Shown: positions 25,888 through 37,000 of the stretch, piece after piece
Layout: each line of letters begins with the position of its first letter
Numbering within the stretch: position 1 is the first letter of the stretch
Assembly (NCBI RefSeq): GCF_042658685.1
Contig: NZ_JBHSQY010000005.1
Source: Macrococcoides bohemicum
Lineage (GTDB): Bacteria; Bacillota; Bacilli; Staphylococcales; Staphylococcaceae
Strand: one strand, 5' to 3'
Length of the DNA stretch: 64,000 nucleotides
The notes under the pieces: model-generated
The model's database searches: none
What the model saw: only the letters and a program-made list of their open reading frames with translations
What the model was told of the DNA's origin: nothing
Position numbers and translations under genes: made by a program

Positions 25888-28800
25888 GTTTCACTTCATT
25901 CTAAAAGATCATAGTTCTAAAACAAACGCAGACGTAGAAAAGCAGTAGATTAAGTTTCACTTCATTCTAAAAGATCATAGTTCTAAAACATACATTCTAA
26001 AAGATCATAGTTCTAAAACACAAAGTAAGCTGTCAATGCGTTCTTTTTAGTTTCACTTCATTCTAAAAGATCATAGTTCTAAAACGTAAGTCTAAATATT
26101 CAGTTGCAATATTTGTTTCACTTCATTCTAAAAGATCATAGTTCTAAAACGTTGAGAATGCGAAGAATAAGATAAAAGGAAGTTTCACTTCATTCTAAAA
26201 GATCATAGTTCTAAAACACGTATGTTGCGCCGGCCTGGTCCGCTGCCGTTTCACTTCATTCTAAAAGATCATAGTTCTAAAACCCAGCTATCGTAATTTT
26301 GAGTAATACCGCCGTTTCACTTCATTCTAAAAGATCATAGTTCTAAAACATCAACTCTGCGAACTCTCCTAACATTTTAGTTTCACTTCATTCTAAAAGA
26401 TCATAGTTCTAAAACAGATACGACCATGTGCAGGGTTCTCGATAAGTTTCACTTCATTCTAAAAGATCATAGTTCTAAAACATAAGATACTCATTATTTA
26501 AGTACGGAACAGTTTCACTTCATTCTAAAAGATCATAGTTCTAAAACATTGTTGCTCAAATTGTTGCAGTTGTTATGTTTCACTTCATTCTAAAAGATCA
26601 TAGTTCTAAAACCGTTAAACCTCCCACAAATTAAATTTTTCGGTTTCACTTCATTCTAAAAGATCATAGTTCTAAAACAACGGAGAAGGCGCAAGTACAG
26701 ATATAGCAGTTTCACTTCATTCTAAAAGATCATAGTTCTAAAACCTAACTGTTCACTTACATAGCGCTCAACCGTTTCACTTCATTCTAAAAGATCATAG
26801 TTCTAAAACACAAACACTGAGACAACAACACAGCTTGTAGTTTCACTTCATTCTAAAAGATCATAGTTCTAAAACATATATTTTAAAGTAATTGCTTCAC
26901 TACTAGTTTCACTTCATTCTAAAAGATCATAGTTCTAAAACGAAACAGGGTTATTAACATTTGGTCCTAAAGTTTCACTTCATTCTAAAAGATCATAGTT
27001 CTAAAACACGAAATATAAACGAAATTAAACGGAGGTAGTTTCACTTCATTCTAAAAGATCATAGTTCTAAAACAAAAAACATGGGAAAGAAAACTGATTT
27101 TAGTTTCACTTCATTCTAAAAGATCATAGTTCTAAAACGGATAGATTAAGTGGTTTTTAATACCATTTGTTTCACTTCATTCTAAAAGATCATAGTTCTA
27201 AAACGTAGATGTAACAGTATTATCTGTGTTGTTGTTTCACTTCATTCTAAAAGATCATAGTTCTAAAACATAAACGGAGGATTATACCTCCATACTGCGT
27301 TTCACTTCATTCTAAAAGATCATAGTTCTAAAACGAGTTAAAGTTATTCTCAACTGATGGACCAGTTTCACTTCATTCTAAAAGATCATAGTTCTAAAAC
27401 ATTAAGTTATAAGATTTTGTCTGATTATATGTTTCACTTCATTCTAAAAGATCATAGTTCTAAAACTATCTTCCCAATATTTAATTGTCTTCTTATGTTT
27501 CACTTCATTCTAAAAGATCATAGTTCTAAAACTTACCAACTTTTTTAATTTCCATTTCTTTTGTTTCACTTCATTCTAAAAGATCATAGTTCTAAAACAC
27601 TTACTAAAGTAATCCATTGGATCGATATGTTTCACTTCATTCTAAAAGATCATAGTTCTAAAACTTCACGGCTACAGATGGCACGCAAAAAGATGTTTCA
27701 CTTCATTCTAAAAGATCATAGTTCTAAAACATATATGATTATGAGCGTTTAGTAGTTTTTGTTTCACTTCATTCTAAAAGATCATAGTTCTAAAACGTCA
27801 AAACAGTAAATCAAGTCACTATGATAGTTTCACTTCATTCTAAAAGATCATAGTTCTAAAACATCGCAGTACTAACCATTTCAGAACAAGCGGTTTCACT
27901 TCATTCTAAAAGATCATAGTTCTAAAACCTCCTCACACTCCCTTTGTCATAATAACTTGTTTCACTTCATTCTAAAAGATCATAGTTCTAAAACGTATTC
28001 ACACGTGATCTATACGTATTTCGGTTTCACTTCATTCTAAAAGATCATAGTTCTAAAACGAGATATGGAACTCATATCAAGTGAGTATGGTTTCACTTCA
28101 TTCTAAAAGATCATAGTTCTAAAACGCTCCGATTAATCTATAACCGTCACGTCCTGTTTCACTTCATTCTAAAAGATCATAGTTCTAAAACAAATGATGA
28201 ACCTCTGTATCTCGAAAACGAGTTTCACTTCATTCTAAAAGATCATAGTTCTAAAACTAACTTTAGAAGTTTGTGCCATGTCGCTACGTTTCACTTCATT
28301 CTAAAAGATCATAGTTCTAAAACTGAAACGTCTTATATAAAGCGATGAACCTGTTTCACTTCATTCTAAAAGATCATAGTTCTAAAACAACAATTTCCTG
28401 TTCCTTACGTCTTGCTTGTTTCACTTCATTCTAAAAGATCATAGTTCTAAAACACCGAAAAAGATATGGGGAAAATCATATGGGTTTCACTTCATTCTAA
28501 AAGATCATAGTTCTAAAACACTTCGTAATCCTTGTTCACAAACATATCTGTTTCACTTCATTCTAAAAGATCATAGTTCTAAAACATTGAGAAGATAAAA
28601 CTTGATAAGACTTTTGTTTCACTTCATTCTAAAAGATCATAGTTCTAAAACAAAATATCACGAAGAACCGTGAAATTTACAGTTTCACTTCATTCTAAAA
28701 GATCATAGTTCTAAAACTTATTCGAGTGGGTAGGAAAAGGCTTACTCGTTTCACTTCATTCTAAAAGATCATAGTTCTAAAACTTTACACCCGAGATACG

Positions 28801-31800
28801 CCACGACTCTGTGTTTCACTTCATTCTAAAAGATCATAGTTCTAAAACATATTCATAGACTGTTCAGTTACAGAAAAAGTTTCACTTCATTCTAAAAGAT
28901 CATAGTTCTAAAACCATAGGCTCGACATCCGAAATAAATGTGTTGTTTCACTTCATTCTAAAAGATCATAGTTCTAAAACAACATGCGATATGCAGATGG
29001 TAAACAGTATGTTTCACTTCATTCTAAAAGATCATAGTTCTAAAACAAACACTACTCACACTATCAACTAAAATTGTTTCACTTCATTCTAAAAGATCAT
29101 AGTTCTAAAACCGTAGCTTTTTCCATAAGTTCATCTAATGTGTTTCACTTCATTCTAAAAGATCATAGTTCTAAAACACCTGTTATGTAGATTGTACGAC
29201 CAATACTGTTTCACTTCATTCTAAAAGATCATAGTTCTAAAACTATTCCCATGAGTCCATCATTACAGATGGTGTTTCACTTCATTCTAAAAGATCATAG
29301 TTCTAAAACCAACCGTACTAGCTTTAGAACTAGTACGGAGTTTCACTTCATTCTAAAAGATCATAGTTCTAAAACGGCATCTCTTTATCATAAACTAATT
29401 CTAATGTTTCACTTCATTCTAAAAGATCATAGTTCTAAAACAAATATCCATCAATTTATGAATTCGGATATGTTTCACTTCATTCTAAAAGATCATAGTT
29501 CTAAAACATGGCGCTCATTCCACGGATTGAACGTTACGTTTCACTTCATTCTAAAAGATCATAGTTCTAAAACAAGTAATAATCATATACAAGTTGACCA
29601 CCAGTTTCACTTCATTCTAAAAGATCATAGTTCTAAAACAGTACGCATCTGCTCCCCACGCTGAATTGCGTTTCACTTCATTCTAAAAGATCATAGTTCT
29701 AAAACCAGTCGTTAAATGTAGGCTTTCTATTCTTGTTTCACTTCATTCTAAAAGATCATAGTTCTAAAACACAGATGCCATGGCAGAACCTAAAGCAAGG
29801 TTTCACTTCATTCTAAAAGATCATAGTTCTAAAACTGGACGCTTTCAAACGAATCATTATTTGAAGTTTCACTTCATTCTAAAAGATCATAGTTCTAAAA
29901 CTAAAATTAGTGAAACGGTTTTAATTCAGAAGTTTCACTTCATTCTAAAAGATCATAGTTCTAAAACTACGTATTTGTTTCCTCCAGTTTTCTTTCTGTT
30001 TCACTTCATTCTAAAAGATCATAGTTCTAAAACTCGTATATTTCAATAAACTGTGCATCTTCAGTTTCACTTCATTCTAAAAGATCATAGTTCTAAAACA
30101 ACCATGCTTATAACATTCAATGGTACAAGTTTCACTTCATTCTAAAAGATCATAGTTCTAAAACAATCTTTTTCTTGGTCACTTGTTAAATAATGTTTCA
30201 CTTCATTCTAAAAGATCATAGTTCTAAAACTTACCTTGAAACAATTGGAAGAATCCTTTAGTTTCACTTCATTCTAAAAGATCATAGTTCTAAAACTACA
30301 TGAGCGGTTCCTATGATTTCTCTTTGTTTCACTTCATTCTAAAAGATCATAGTTCTAAAACATACTACAACGACATCCAGCATTCTCTTTCGTTTCACTT
30401 CATTCTAAAAGATCATAGTTCTAAAACGCAAGCCACTTAACGCCCTCGCCAGCCTTAGTTTCACTTCATTCTAAAAGATCATAGTTCTAAAACGGAGGAA
30501 ATCGTGCGAATGGGCAACAAAGTGTTTCACTTCATTCTAAAAGATCATAGTTCTAAAACAGAGAACATATGTATTATCAAAACATTTTAGTTTCACTTCA
30601 TTCTAAAAGATCATAGTTCTAAAACATACTTCCATATGTCGTGACACTCATTGACGTTTCACTTCATTCTAAAAGATCATAGTTCTAAAACAATGGTGCT
30701 TTATTAAATGATGCAGTAAACGTTTCACTTCATTCTAAAAGATCATAGTTCTAAAACGGAACCAATCTTTCTTATTACCTACTAATCGTTTCACTTCATT
30801 CTAAAAGATCATAGTTCTAAAACAACAAATAATAAATGGTGTGCTTTCATTTAGTTTCACTTCATTCTAAAAGATCATAGTTCTAAAACGTGGTTTGCCT
30901 GTCTCTGTTTCAAATCTGTGTTTCACTTCATTCTAAAAGATCATAGTTCTAAAACATAGACTTACTTAAGTTAGTTATCAATCATGTTTCACTTCATTCT
31001 AAAAGATCATAGTTCTAAAACACATGATGATTAATTCAATTAGTTCACTTGGTTTCACTTCATTCTAAAAGATCATAGTTCTAAAACTGTACATCATTCT
31101 TAAGCACTCTTACGAACGTTTCACTTCATTCTAAAAGATCATAGTTCTAAAACTACTACTTAAGAAATTAAGTAATAGGGTTGTTTCACTTCATTCTAAA
31201 AGATCATAGTTCTAAAACGCGCATCATTAAATCATCGCCATAAATGATGTTTCACTTCATTCTAAAAGATCATAGTTCTAAAACTTATGATTTGGACGAA
31301 GAAAGGTAGACGATGTTTCACTTCATTCTAAAAGATCATAGTTCTAAAACGCCATTTCAAAAGCTACAGCGTTCCAAGTGGTTTCACTTCATTCTAAAAG
31401 ATCATAGTTCTAAAACAGCTCTTTTATTGGCACCTTCTCGTCAATGTTTCACTTCATTCTAAAAGATCATAGTTCTAAAACTTGCTGCTTGTGATGTCTG
31501 CGTTTCTGCTAGTTTCACTTCATTCTAAAAGATCATAGTTCTAAAACATAACAATATTTACCGTCTTATCAAAATCAGTTTCACTTCATTCTAAAAGATC
31601 ATAGTTCTAAAACAATATTGCAATATACTCAGATGATAAAACGTTTCACTTCATTCTAAAAGATCATAGTTCTAAAACTTTAATAATGCGAGTGGACCAA
31701 TCGATATGTTTCACTTCATTCTAAAAGATCATAGTTCTAAAACGAAGCTTTAAATGACTTTGCCATACCTTTGTTTCACTTCATTCTAAAAGATCATAGT

Positions 31801-31873
31801 TCTAAAACCTACTGCTTGAACTTTAGCAACTGCCATAGTTTCACTTCATTCTAAAAGATCATAGTTCTAAAAC
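25888..31873 (-). CRISPR. Type II-A CRISPR array, 91 complete repeats
   Basis: I counted 91 complete 36-nt repeats, all reading the same by eye, plus one 27-nt partial repeat at 25993-26019. On the transcribed minus strand each begins GTTTTAGAACTATG and ends GAAGTGAAAC. Ninety full spacers lie between them: most are 30 nt, 21 are 29 nt and one is 31 nt. One more 30-nt spacer (25858-25887) sits beyond the first repeat. The orientation follows from the repeat 5' end pairing with the tracrRNA and from the degenerate trailer at the low-coordinate end. The leader is therefore at 31874, next to csn2, and the newest spacers are near 31800. Array, cas genes and tracrRNA agree in repeat sequence, so the system looks functional. 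Confidence 0.98.
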
Positions 31874-31956
31874 TCAAAACACGAAGTTATGAGGTATAAA
31901 CTACTCTTTGTAATGATAATGAAACAGTTTTTATAGTTATTACTTATTATACACGA
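31874..31956 (-). promoter_or_regulatory. CRISPR leader
   Basis: The 83 AT-rich bases between the csn2 stop and the first repeat form the leader. On the minus strand it contains TATAAT (31951-31946), a plausible -10 box, although no good -35 box is seen. It ends ...GTGTTTTGA directly before the repeat G, similar to the TTTGAG leader-anchoring motif known from type II-A systems. New spacers should be inserted at 31873/31874. Confidence 0.7.
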
Positions 31957-32802
31957 CTAGTACTCATTAATAAATCTGATATAGCGCTCATCTTTAATAA
32001 AGTATTGTCGAGAAAATTCATTAATAGCTATTTGTCTCACAATGTTCTCATCTATCTCTTCGTTTGGGAACATTAATCGAAATTCGTCTCTAACCTGATT
32101 AATATCAAATAAAGTCATATTATCCTTACTCATAGACAAAGAATCCGCTTCTATCATAAAATACGGATGATTTGTAACCATAATCGTTGTCATTCCATAA
32201 TTTTTAATTAAATCCATAAAAGCTTTAACGTCTTTCACACCCAGATTTGATTCAGGAAACAACAGAAAAAGAATATTTTCTTTTTTCTCCTCCTTCATCA
32301 AATCAATACATGCTTTCCTCGCCTGTATTGCACTTAAATGACTAAAATCATTATGAACATCTATTTTAAAAAGCTTTAAAAATTGTTTAAACTTCAACTG
32401 AGTTTCATCTATCTCAATTTGATAATAATCATCTTTTATCTTCATTATAGAAGATAAAAGGCTCATTTCTTTTTCAATGCGTTCATATATATTTCCTATC
32501 TCTTCTTTACCTAGACAATCTTGCTCAAGTCTTTTCATCATAGCATCTTTCATCTGTTTCTCTGATATCAAATCTAAAGTCCCACAATTAAGTATAATAC
32601 TATGAAATGACTTTACATTAACTGTTTCAATATCTTCATCTATCAGCTCACTAAATAAGTCATCTCCGTCTTCTTTAGCATTAAGGTAGTTAAGCAAATT
32701 TCTTATAAATTCATTACATTGATAAGTATCCTCAAAAGTAATTGCGTTAATTTTATTTTCTTTAATATCAATTACTGCAGACAGATTACTTGATATTTTC
32801 AT
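31957..32802 (-). CDS. csn2: Csn2, type II-A adaptation protein (long form)
   Basis: The 281-residue product is the fourth gene of the cas operon and fits Csn2, the ring-forming double-strand DNA end-binding protein used in spacer acquisition. The order of short strands and helices matches the short Csn2 of S. pyogenes: early FEDTYQCNEF, a helical lever in the middle (QDCLGKEEIGNIYERIEKEMSLL), and a core strand at ENILFLLFPESNLGVKDVKAFMDL. It is about 60 residues longer than the 220-residue form, with an extra helical C-terminus (MFPNEEIDENIVRQIAINEFSRQ). Longer Csn2 variants are known in streptococci. The ATG overlaps the cas2 stop by four bases. The family call rests mostly on position plus layout. 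Confidence 0.85.
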   Translation of the reverse strand: MKISSNLSAVIDIKENKINAITFEDTYQCNEFIRNLLNYLNAKEDGDDLFSELIDEDIETVNVKSFHSIILNCGTLDLISEKQMKDAMMKRLEQDCLGKEEIGNIYERIEKEMSLLSSIMKIKDDYYQIEIDETQLKFKQFLKLFKIDVHNDFSHLSAIQARKACIDLMKEEKKENILFLLFPESNLGVKDVKAFMDLIKNYGMTTIMVTNHPYFMIEADSLSMSKDNMTLFDINQVRDEFRLMFPNEEIDENIVRQIAINEFSRQYFIKDERYIRFINEY

Positions 32803-33122
32803 AACTCAATCATCCTATCTGTTCGTAATCCAATCATGCCTTGCGGAGGTTCTCCTACCAAATATGTCATTTCACTAAATTGCTTCTCAGTTACTGTTAA
32901 GGTCTGGACTGTTCCGTTAAGTGGTACTTCTTGCTTTAACTTATTCATTTGGTGAATCAATGTACCTCTATTAAAGATGAGCTTACTATAGATAGAATAT
33001 TGTATTCTGACAAAACCTTCTTTAGTCAAATATTTGACGAACTGACGATAAGCACGCCTCTCCCTAGAAGTTTCAACTGGCAAATCGAACATTACAAATA
33101 ACCTCAAATATTTCGCCCCCAT
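32799..33122 (-). CDS. cas2: Cas2, CRISPR adaptation endonuclease-fold protein
   Basis: The 107-residue product begins MGAKYLRLFVMFDLPVET, the ferredoxin-like first strand with the conserved Asp, followed by the helix TSRERRAYRQFVKYLTKEGF and QYSIYSKLI. It bridges two Cas1 dimers in the spacer-integration complex. I chose the ATG at 33122 because AAAGGAG lies six bases upstream; the frame could start at 33146 but then overlaps cas1. The downstream csn2 start overlaps its stop codon in ATGA. The length fits type II Cas2 (about 100-113). Confidence 0.95.
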   Translation of the reverse strand: MGAKYLRLFVMFDLPVETSRERRAYRQFVKYLTKEGFVRIQYSIYSKLIFNRGTLIHQMNKLKQEVPLNGTVQTLTVTEKQFSEMTYLVGEPPQGMIGLRTDRMIEL

Positions 33123-33133
33123 ACATATCTCCT

Positions 33134-34009
33134 TTAATATTTCCAACTTGGAAACTTAATATATTTTTCATTTCCAGTGGATAAATATTTAAATACACTT
33201 TCAACATATATTTCTATGGCGTTCACTAAGTAATACATTTTATTATTTACACATATTTTTTTATTGAGAACATCTGCAATTTTTCTTTTTTCTTCTTTTT
33301 CAAATGAATCTCTAATTGTATCCAGCACAGTATAATCTATAAGTGGTCGTATTACTTCCATTAGGTCAGATGCTAGATTATATAAATTAAATTCATTTCT
33401 ATGCATGATTCCAATCTCTGTAAGATAACCTTTACTTATTATTGTTCTTGCAAATATTGCTAATATAATTTGATACCCATAATCCAACCCTGCATTTTTC
33501 ACATGTTCTGTGTTTCTGGTAATTTCGTTACTGAAGATAATATTAAAATATACTTTCGCTGAATGACCTTCTCTATTTGTATAGTCTCCAGGCTTAACAT
33601 CACGGATGTATTCATCGAAAATTGAAACATCCAGTGTTTTGAAATAGTACTTAATAATTTGCTTTTGATATTCTATTTTTTTCTTGATAATCAATTGCCA
33701 CATGCGTTCCTTAAATTCTGGATGCCAATTCATTTGTTGCTCAATAAGTCTGGATTGACGATGATGCCCGTACACTGCATGTAGAAATGTTTGTGGTAAA
33801 TGATCTTTACCACAAACAATTGTCATAATTTTATTTTCTGTTAAAGCATTCATTAAATGACCTGTTAACGAAATGTTTGGATTTTCAATGATTAGACAAG
33901 ATATTTCTCCAATAGGAACTTGTGTATGTGTCTCTGACTTCACAACAAGATGATTCATTCGCAATGACAGTTTCGACTCTTTTGTTATCACTATTGTTCT
34001 GAAACTCAT
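33134..34009 (-). CDS. cas1: Cas1, CRISPR integrase
   Basis: The 291-residue product is the spacer integrase of the adaptation complex. The N-terminal beta domain reads MSFRTIVITKESKLSLRMNHLVV, typical of type II Cas1. The catalytic part includes KNAGLDYGYQIILAIFARTI and GIMHRNEFNLYNLASDLMEVIRPLID, which carries the His and acidic metal ligands of the family (H-x-N and DLME). The length is typical (about 290). Its ATG overlaps the cas9 stop codon in ATGA, so cas9-cas1-cas2-csn2 are one translationally coupled operon. Confidence 0.96.
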   Translation of the reverse strand: MSFRTIVITKESKLSLRMNHLVVKSETHTQVPIGEISCLIIENPNISLTGHLMNALTENKIMTIVCGKDHLPQTFLHAVYGHHRQSRLIEQQMNWHPEFKERMWQLIIKKKIEYQKQIIKYYFKTLDVSIFDEYIRDVKPGDYTNREGHSAKVYFNIIFSNEITRNTEHVKNAGLDYGYQIILAIFARTIISKGYLTEIGIMHRNEFNLYNLASDLMEVIRPLIDYTVLDTIRDSFEKEEKRKIADVLNKKICVNNKMYYLVNAIEIYVESVFKYLSTGNEKYIKFPSWKY

Positions 34010-37000
34010 TTTAATGACTCCGCGAGTTTATAAAGGGATTTTAATTTTGTGGATTTAAGTCCTGTAATTGATTTATATTGAATTTTAGCATTGATATCTT
34101 TACCGAAGAAAGTAGTATCTGACAGACCACTCATTCTTCCACCCAGATAATCTGAGCGTCCTGCGTTTGCACCAGCCACTTTAAAAACTTCTTTTATACA
34201 CTTTTCAAAGTCTTCTAAAGTCATCTCTGTAGTTTCAAAGTATTTCATAATTTTTTCTATTTTAGATTCTTTATCTTTTTTCGGTAGTATAATCGCATAG
34301 TCTTCAATAAGTTTTTGTGCGACAGATTGATAAACTACGTTTAATTCTTCTTTAGATTGATTAATCTTACCTCTTAAAGTCTCTCTTAAGTTAATTTGCT
34401 CTTCAATTGACATTCTAAATTGACGACCGTTGATAACTTCTCCACTTGAAACGAAATAAGTCGGATGTTCATTAAGATAAATAATATCTCCCTTATTAAT
34501 TTCAAATAAATACTTTGCTTCTGTTACTTCAAATTTACTTTCTCTATTTGCTAAATACAATGCAAGTTCATCTTTTGATAATCCTTGATTTTGATAGCTT
34601 TCAATAACTAGCTCATCTACTACGCTATATTTTTCTTTAGGTTTACCATTCTTACCAACCTCTACGTAATAAATAGCATGCGATTTTAAAACCTTCATTT
34701 CTTTATAAACTACAAAATCATTTTTGTTAGAATCGTATTTTGCTTGATTTAATTTTGGTGAATAAGCTGTCTGTTTATAGAATGCGCTCTCTTGACCACC
34801 TGTTTTTCTTACGTAATTAATTTTAAAGTTATCGATGTCCATCTTAATCTTAGAAGTCAATAATTCACCTTGTGATAGATCTAAATTTTTGATTTTATTA
34901 AAGAAGAAGAAGTCATCTTTTTTTCTATTTTCATTTAAATTTTCTCCCATTGCTTTCCACTTTTGACGAACTTTTTCACGTTTAAAGTTAAAATCAAAGA
35001 AGTCAACATCTGGATATAACACTCGACCTGCCAGGTATACAACACCGTTCAAATAAGCATCAATCGCATGATGACTATCATTAAGCTCACGTATCTTCGG
35101 AATTTCAAATCGTTTTCTAAATTCACTTGCAAATCTTGATTTCATAGGAATAACTTTAGTATCAGAATATTCTTCTTCTAGAAAATCTCTTACGTGAGAA
35201 GAAATTTGTCTCGTTTCTACTAACTGTCTTTGAATGAACCCTTCTTTATCTAGTTCTGATAATGTCTGTTTCATTAATCTAGCCAATTTAGTACTGCTTA
35301 TTAAACCATTATCATTTAATCGTTTCCAGAAACTAATCATATATCCACGTTTCGTTTCAGACATTTTTTCAAGTGGCATTGCATCCCCAGACTTATGTTG
35401 GTTTGCAGATTTTACTACAAGTACCTTATTATTAATACTGTCATCCTTCACTAATCGTTGTGGATAAATATGATCTATTTCATAAACTTGATTTGATTTA
35501 TCATTTAATAATCTTCCTAAATCTATGCTTTCATGTGTATACATACATTTTCCATTTTGAGATAGATAGAGCCATAACCTATCATTCTGAAAATCAAAGT
35601 TTTCATCAGAAGACTCATCAATGACTTTTTTATAATCAGCAACTGACTTCAGTTTATTAACTTTAATATTACTATCCCACTGCTGTTTTCTTGATTTTTG
35701 TCGTTTCGCTTTTTCACCATCTTCAGTAGCAAACTCCATAACAATGTATTCAGGTTCACCAAAAATTGTTGTTAATTCACGCACAATTTCTAATGTATTC
35801 CAAATCCCTTTCTTAAGTGCTGGTGATGTAGCTAATGCTGCGACATCTTTGTATCTTACCTGATGGTGTTCGATTTGATTTTCGTCAGAGATGAATTCTT
35901 TGAAACCATAATCTTTACTCGTAATAATTTCCATAAAGTTTTGATCTGTTCGGCGTAATAGATCAATTACAGTAAAACCTTTATAGTCATGTGTTAATAA
36001 TTTTTCACTAATTCTACCCCACCCAGAATAGTTGAGCTTCTTCAACTGTTCAATCTGTTTCTTAGATAACTCTGAATATTTTTCTTTAATTTTATCTTCA
36101 AGTATATTTTTGTCTTCAAATATTGTAATCCAAAGAACAATTTCTTCAATCATGTCGTAATTATTTTCAACATCACCAATGATACGATTCATATCTTGAT
36201 ATGTTGATAGTTTTGATACAAATTTAGTTTCATCCTGAGTACCAAAAACCCTTAGCTTATCATCGAAAGATGTAAAGAATGACTTATGTTCAGATTTTTT
36301 CATTTTATCGATTAATGATTTATGTGTTACAGACTTACTTTTCTTGAAGATTTCATTATAAATATATAGTTTTACGCTTGGTTCAAGTCTATATTTCTTA
36401 TGTTTAGGTGCATTTTCAGGTCTAATTTGAACACCATTCAATTCATTTAATACTTCCATTTCTTGATAAATCAAACTGTTTTTCGGAAGTACATCTTCAT
36501 TCATCAAGTAAGTACATTTATTCGTCATTTTGCGTATGAACTCTTCAGCACTCTTAGAGCGGTTTACAATACTATCAAAATTCCATGGTTTAATACGTTC
36601 ATCCGAATTTCTAGTCATCCATCCAAACTTTTGGTTTTCTGAATGTTTTACTAATGGTCCTACATAATAAGTAATTCTGAATCTAATGATGCTTAAAACT
36701 TGCTCAATCATTTCATTTGTAATTTCTTTATGATAACTTTGCTGATTCTTTAATATACGTTCTGCTTCAAAAAGATTATTTTGCATTGGAATACTTGAAT
36801 TATCAACGGTATTTAACACTCTTAACAATTTGTTTTCTTCAAGTAATTCATAGAATGGATGAGACTTGTCGATATGTTTTTTTAATTCTTTATTCAAGTC
36901 ATCATATTTGGTTTTTGGATGCTTTAAATACTGATCAAATAAACATAATTTTTTATAATTCTCATCGCTTGGTAATGCATCATAATTTCTTATCGCCTCT

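Noticed and set aside
27357..30049. Plus-strand open frames with repeated FHFILKDHSSKT segments
   Set aside because: They are translations of the CRISPR repeats in antisense; frames persist only because several repeat-plus-spacer units are divisible by three. No ribosome binding sites.
25888..31873. Self-targeting spacers against genes in this window
   Set aside because: I noticed no match by eye, but a proper search of all spacers on both strands was not possible, so no claim is made.
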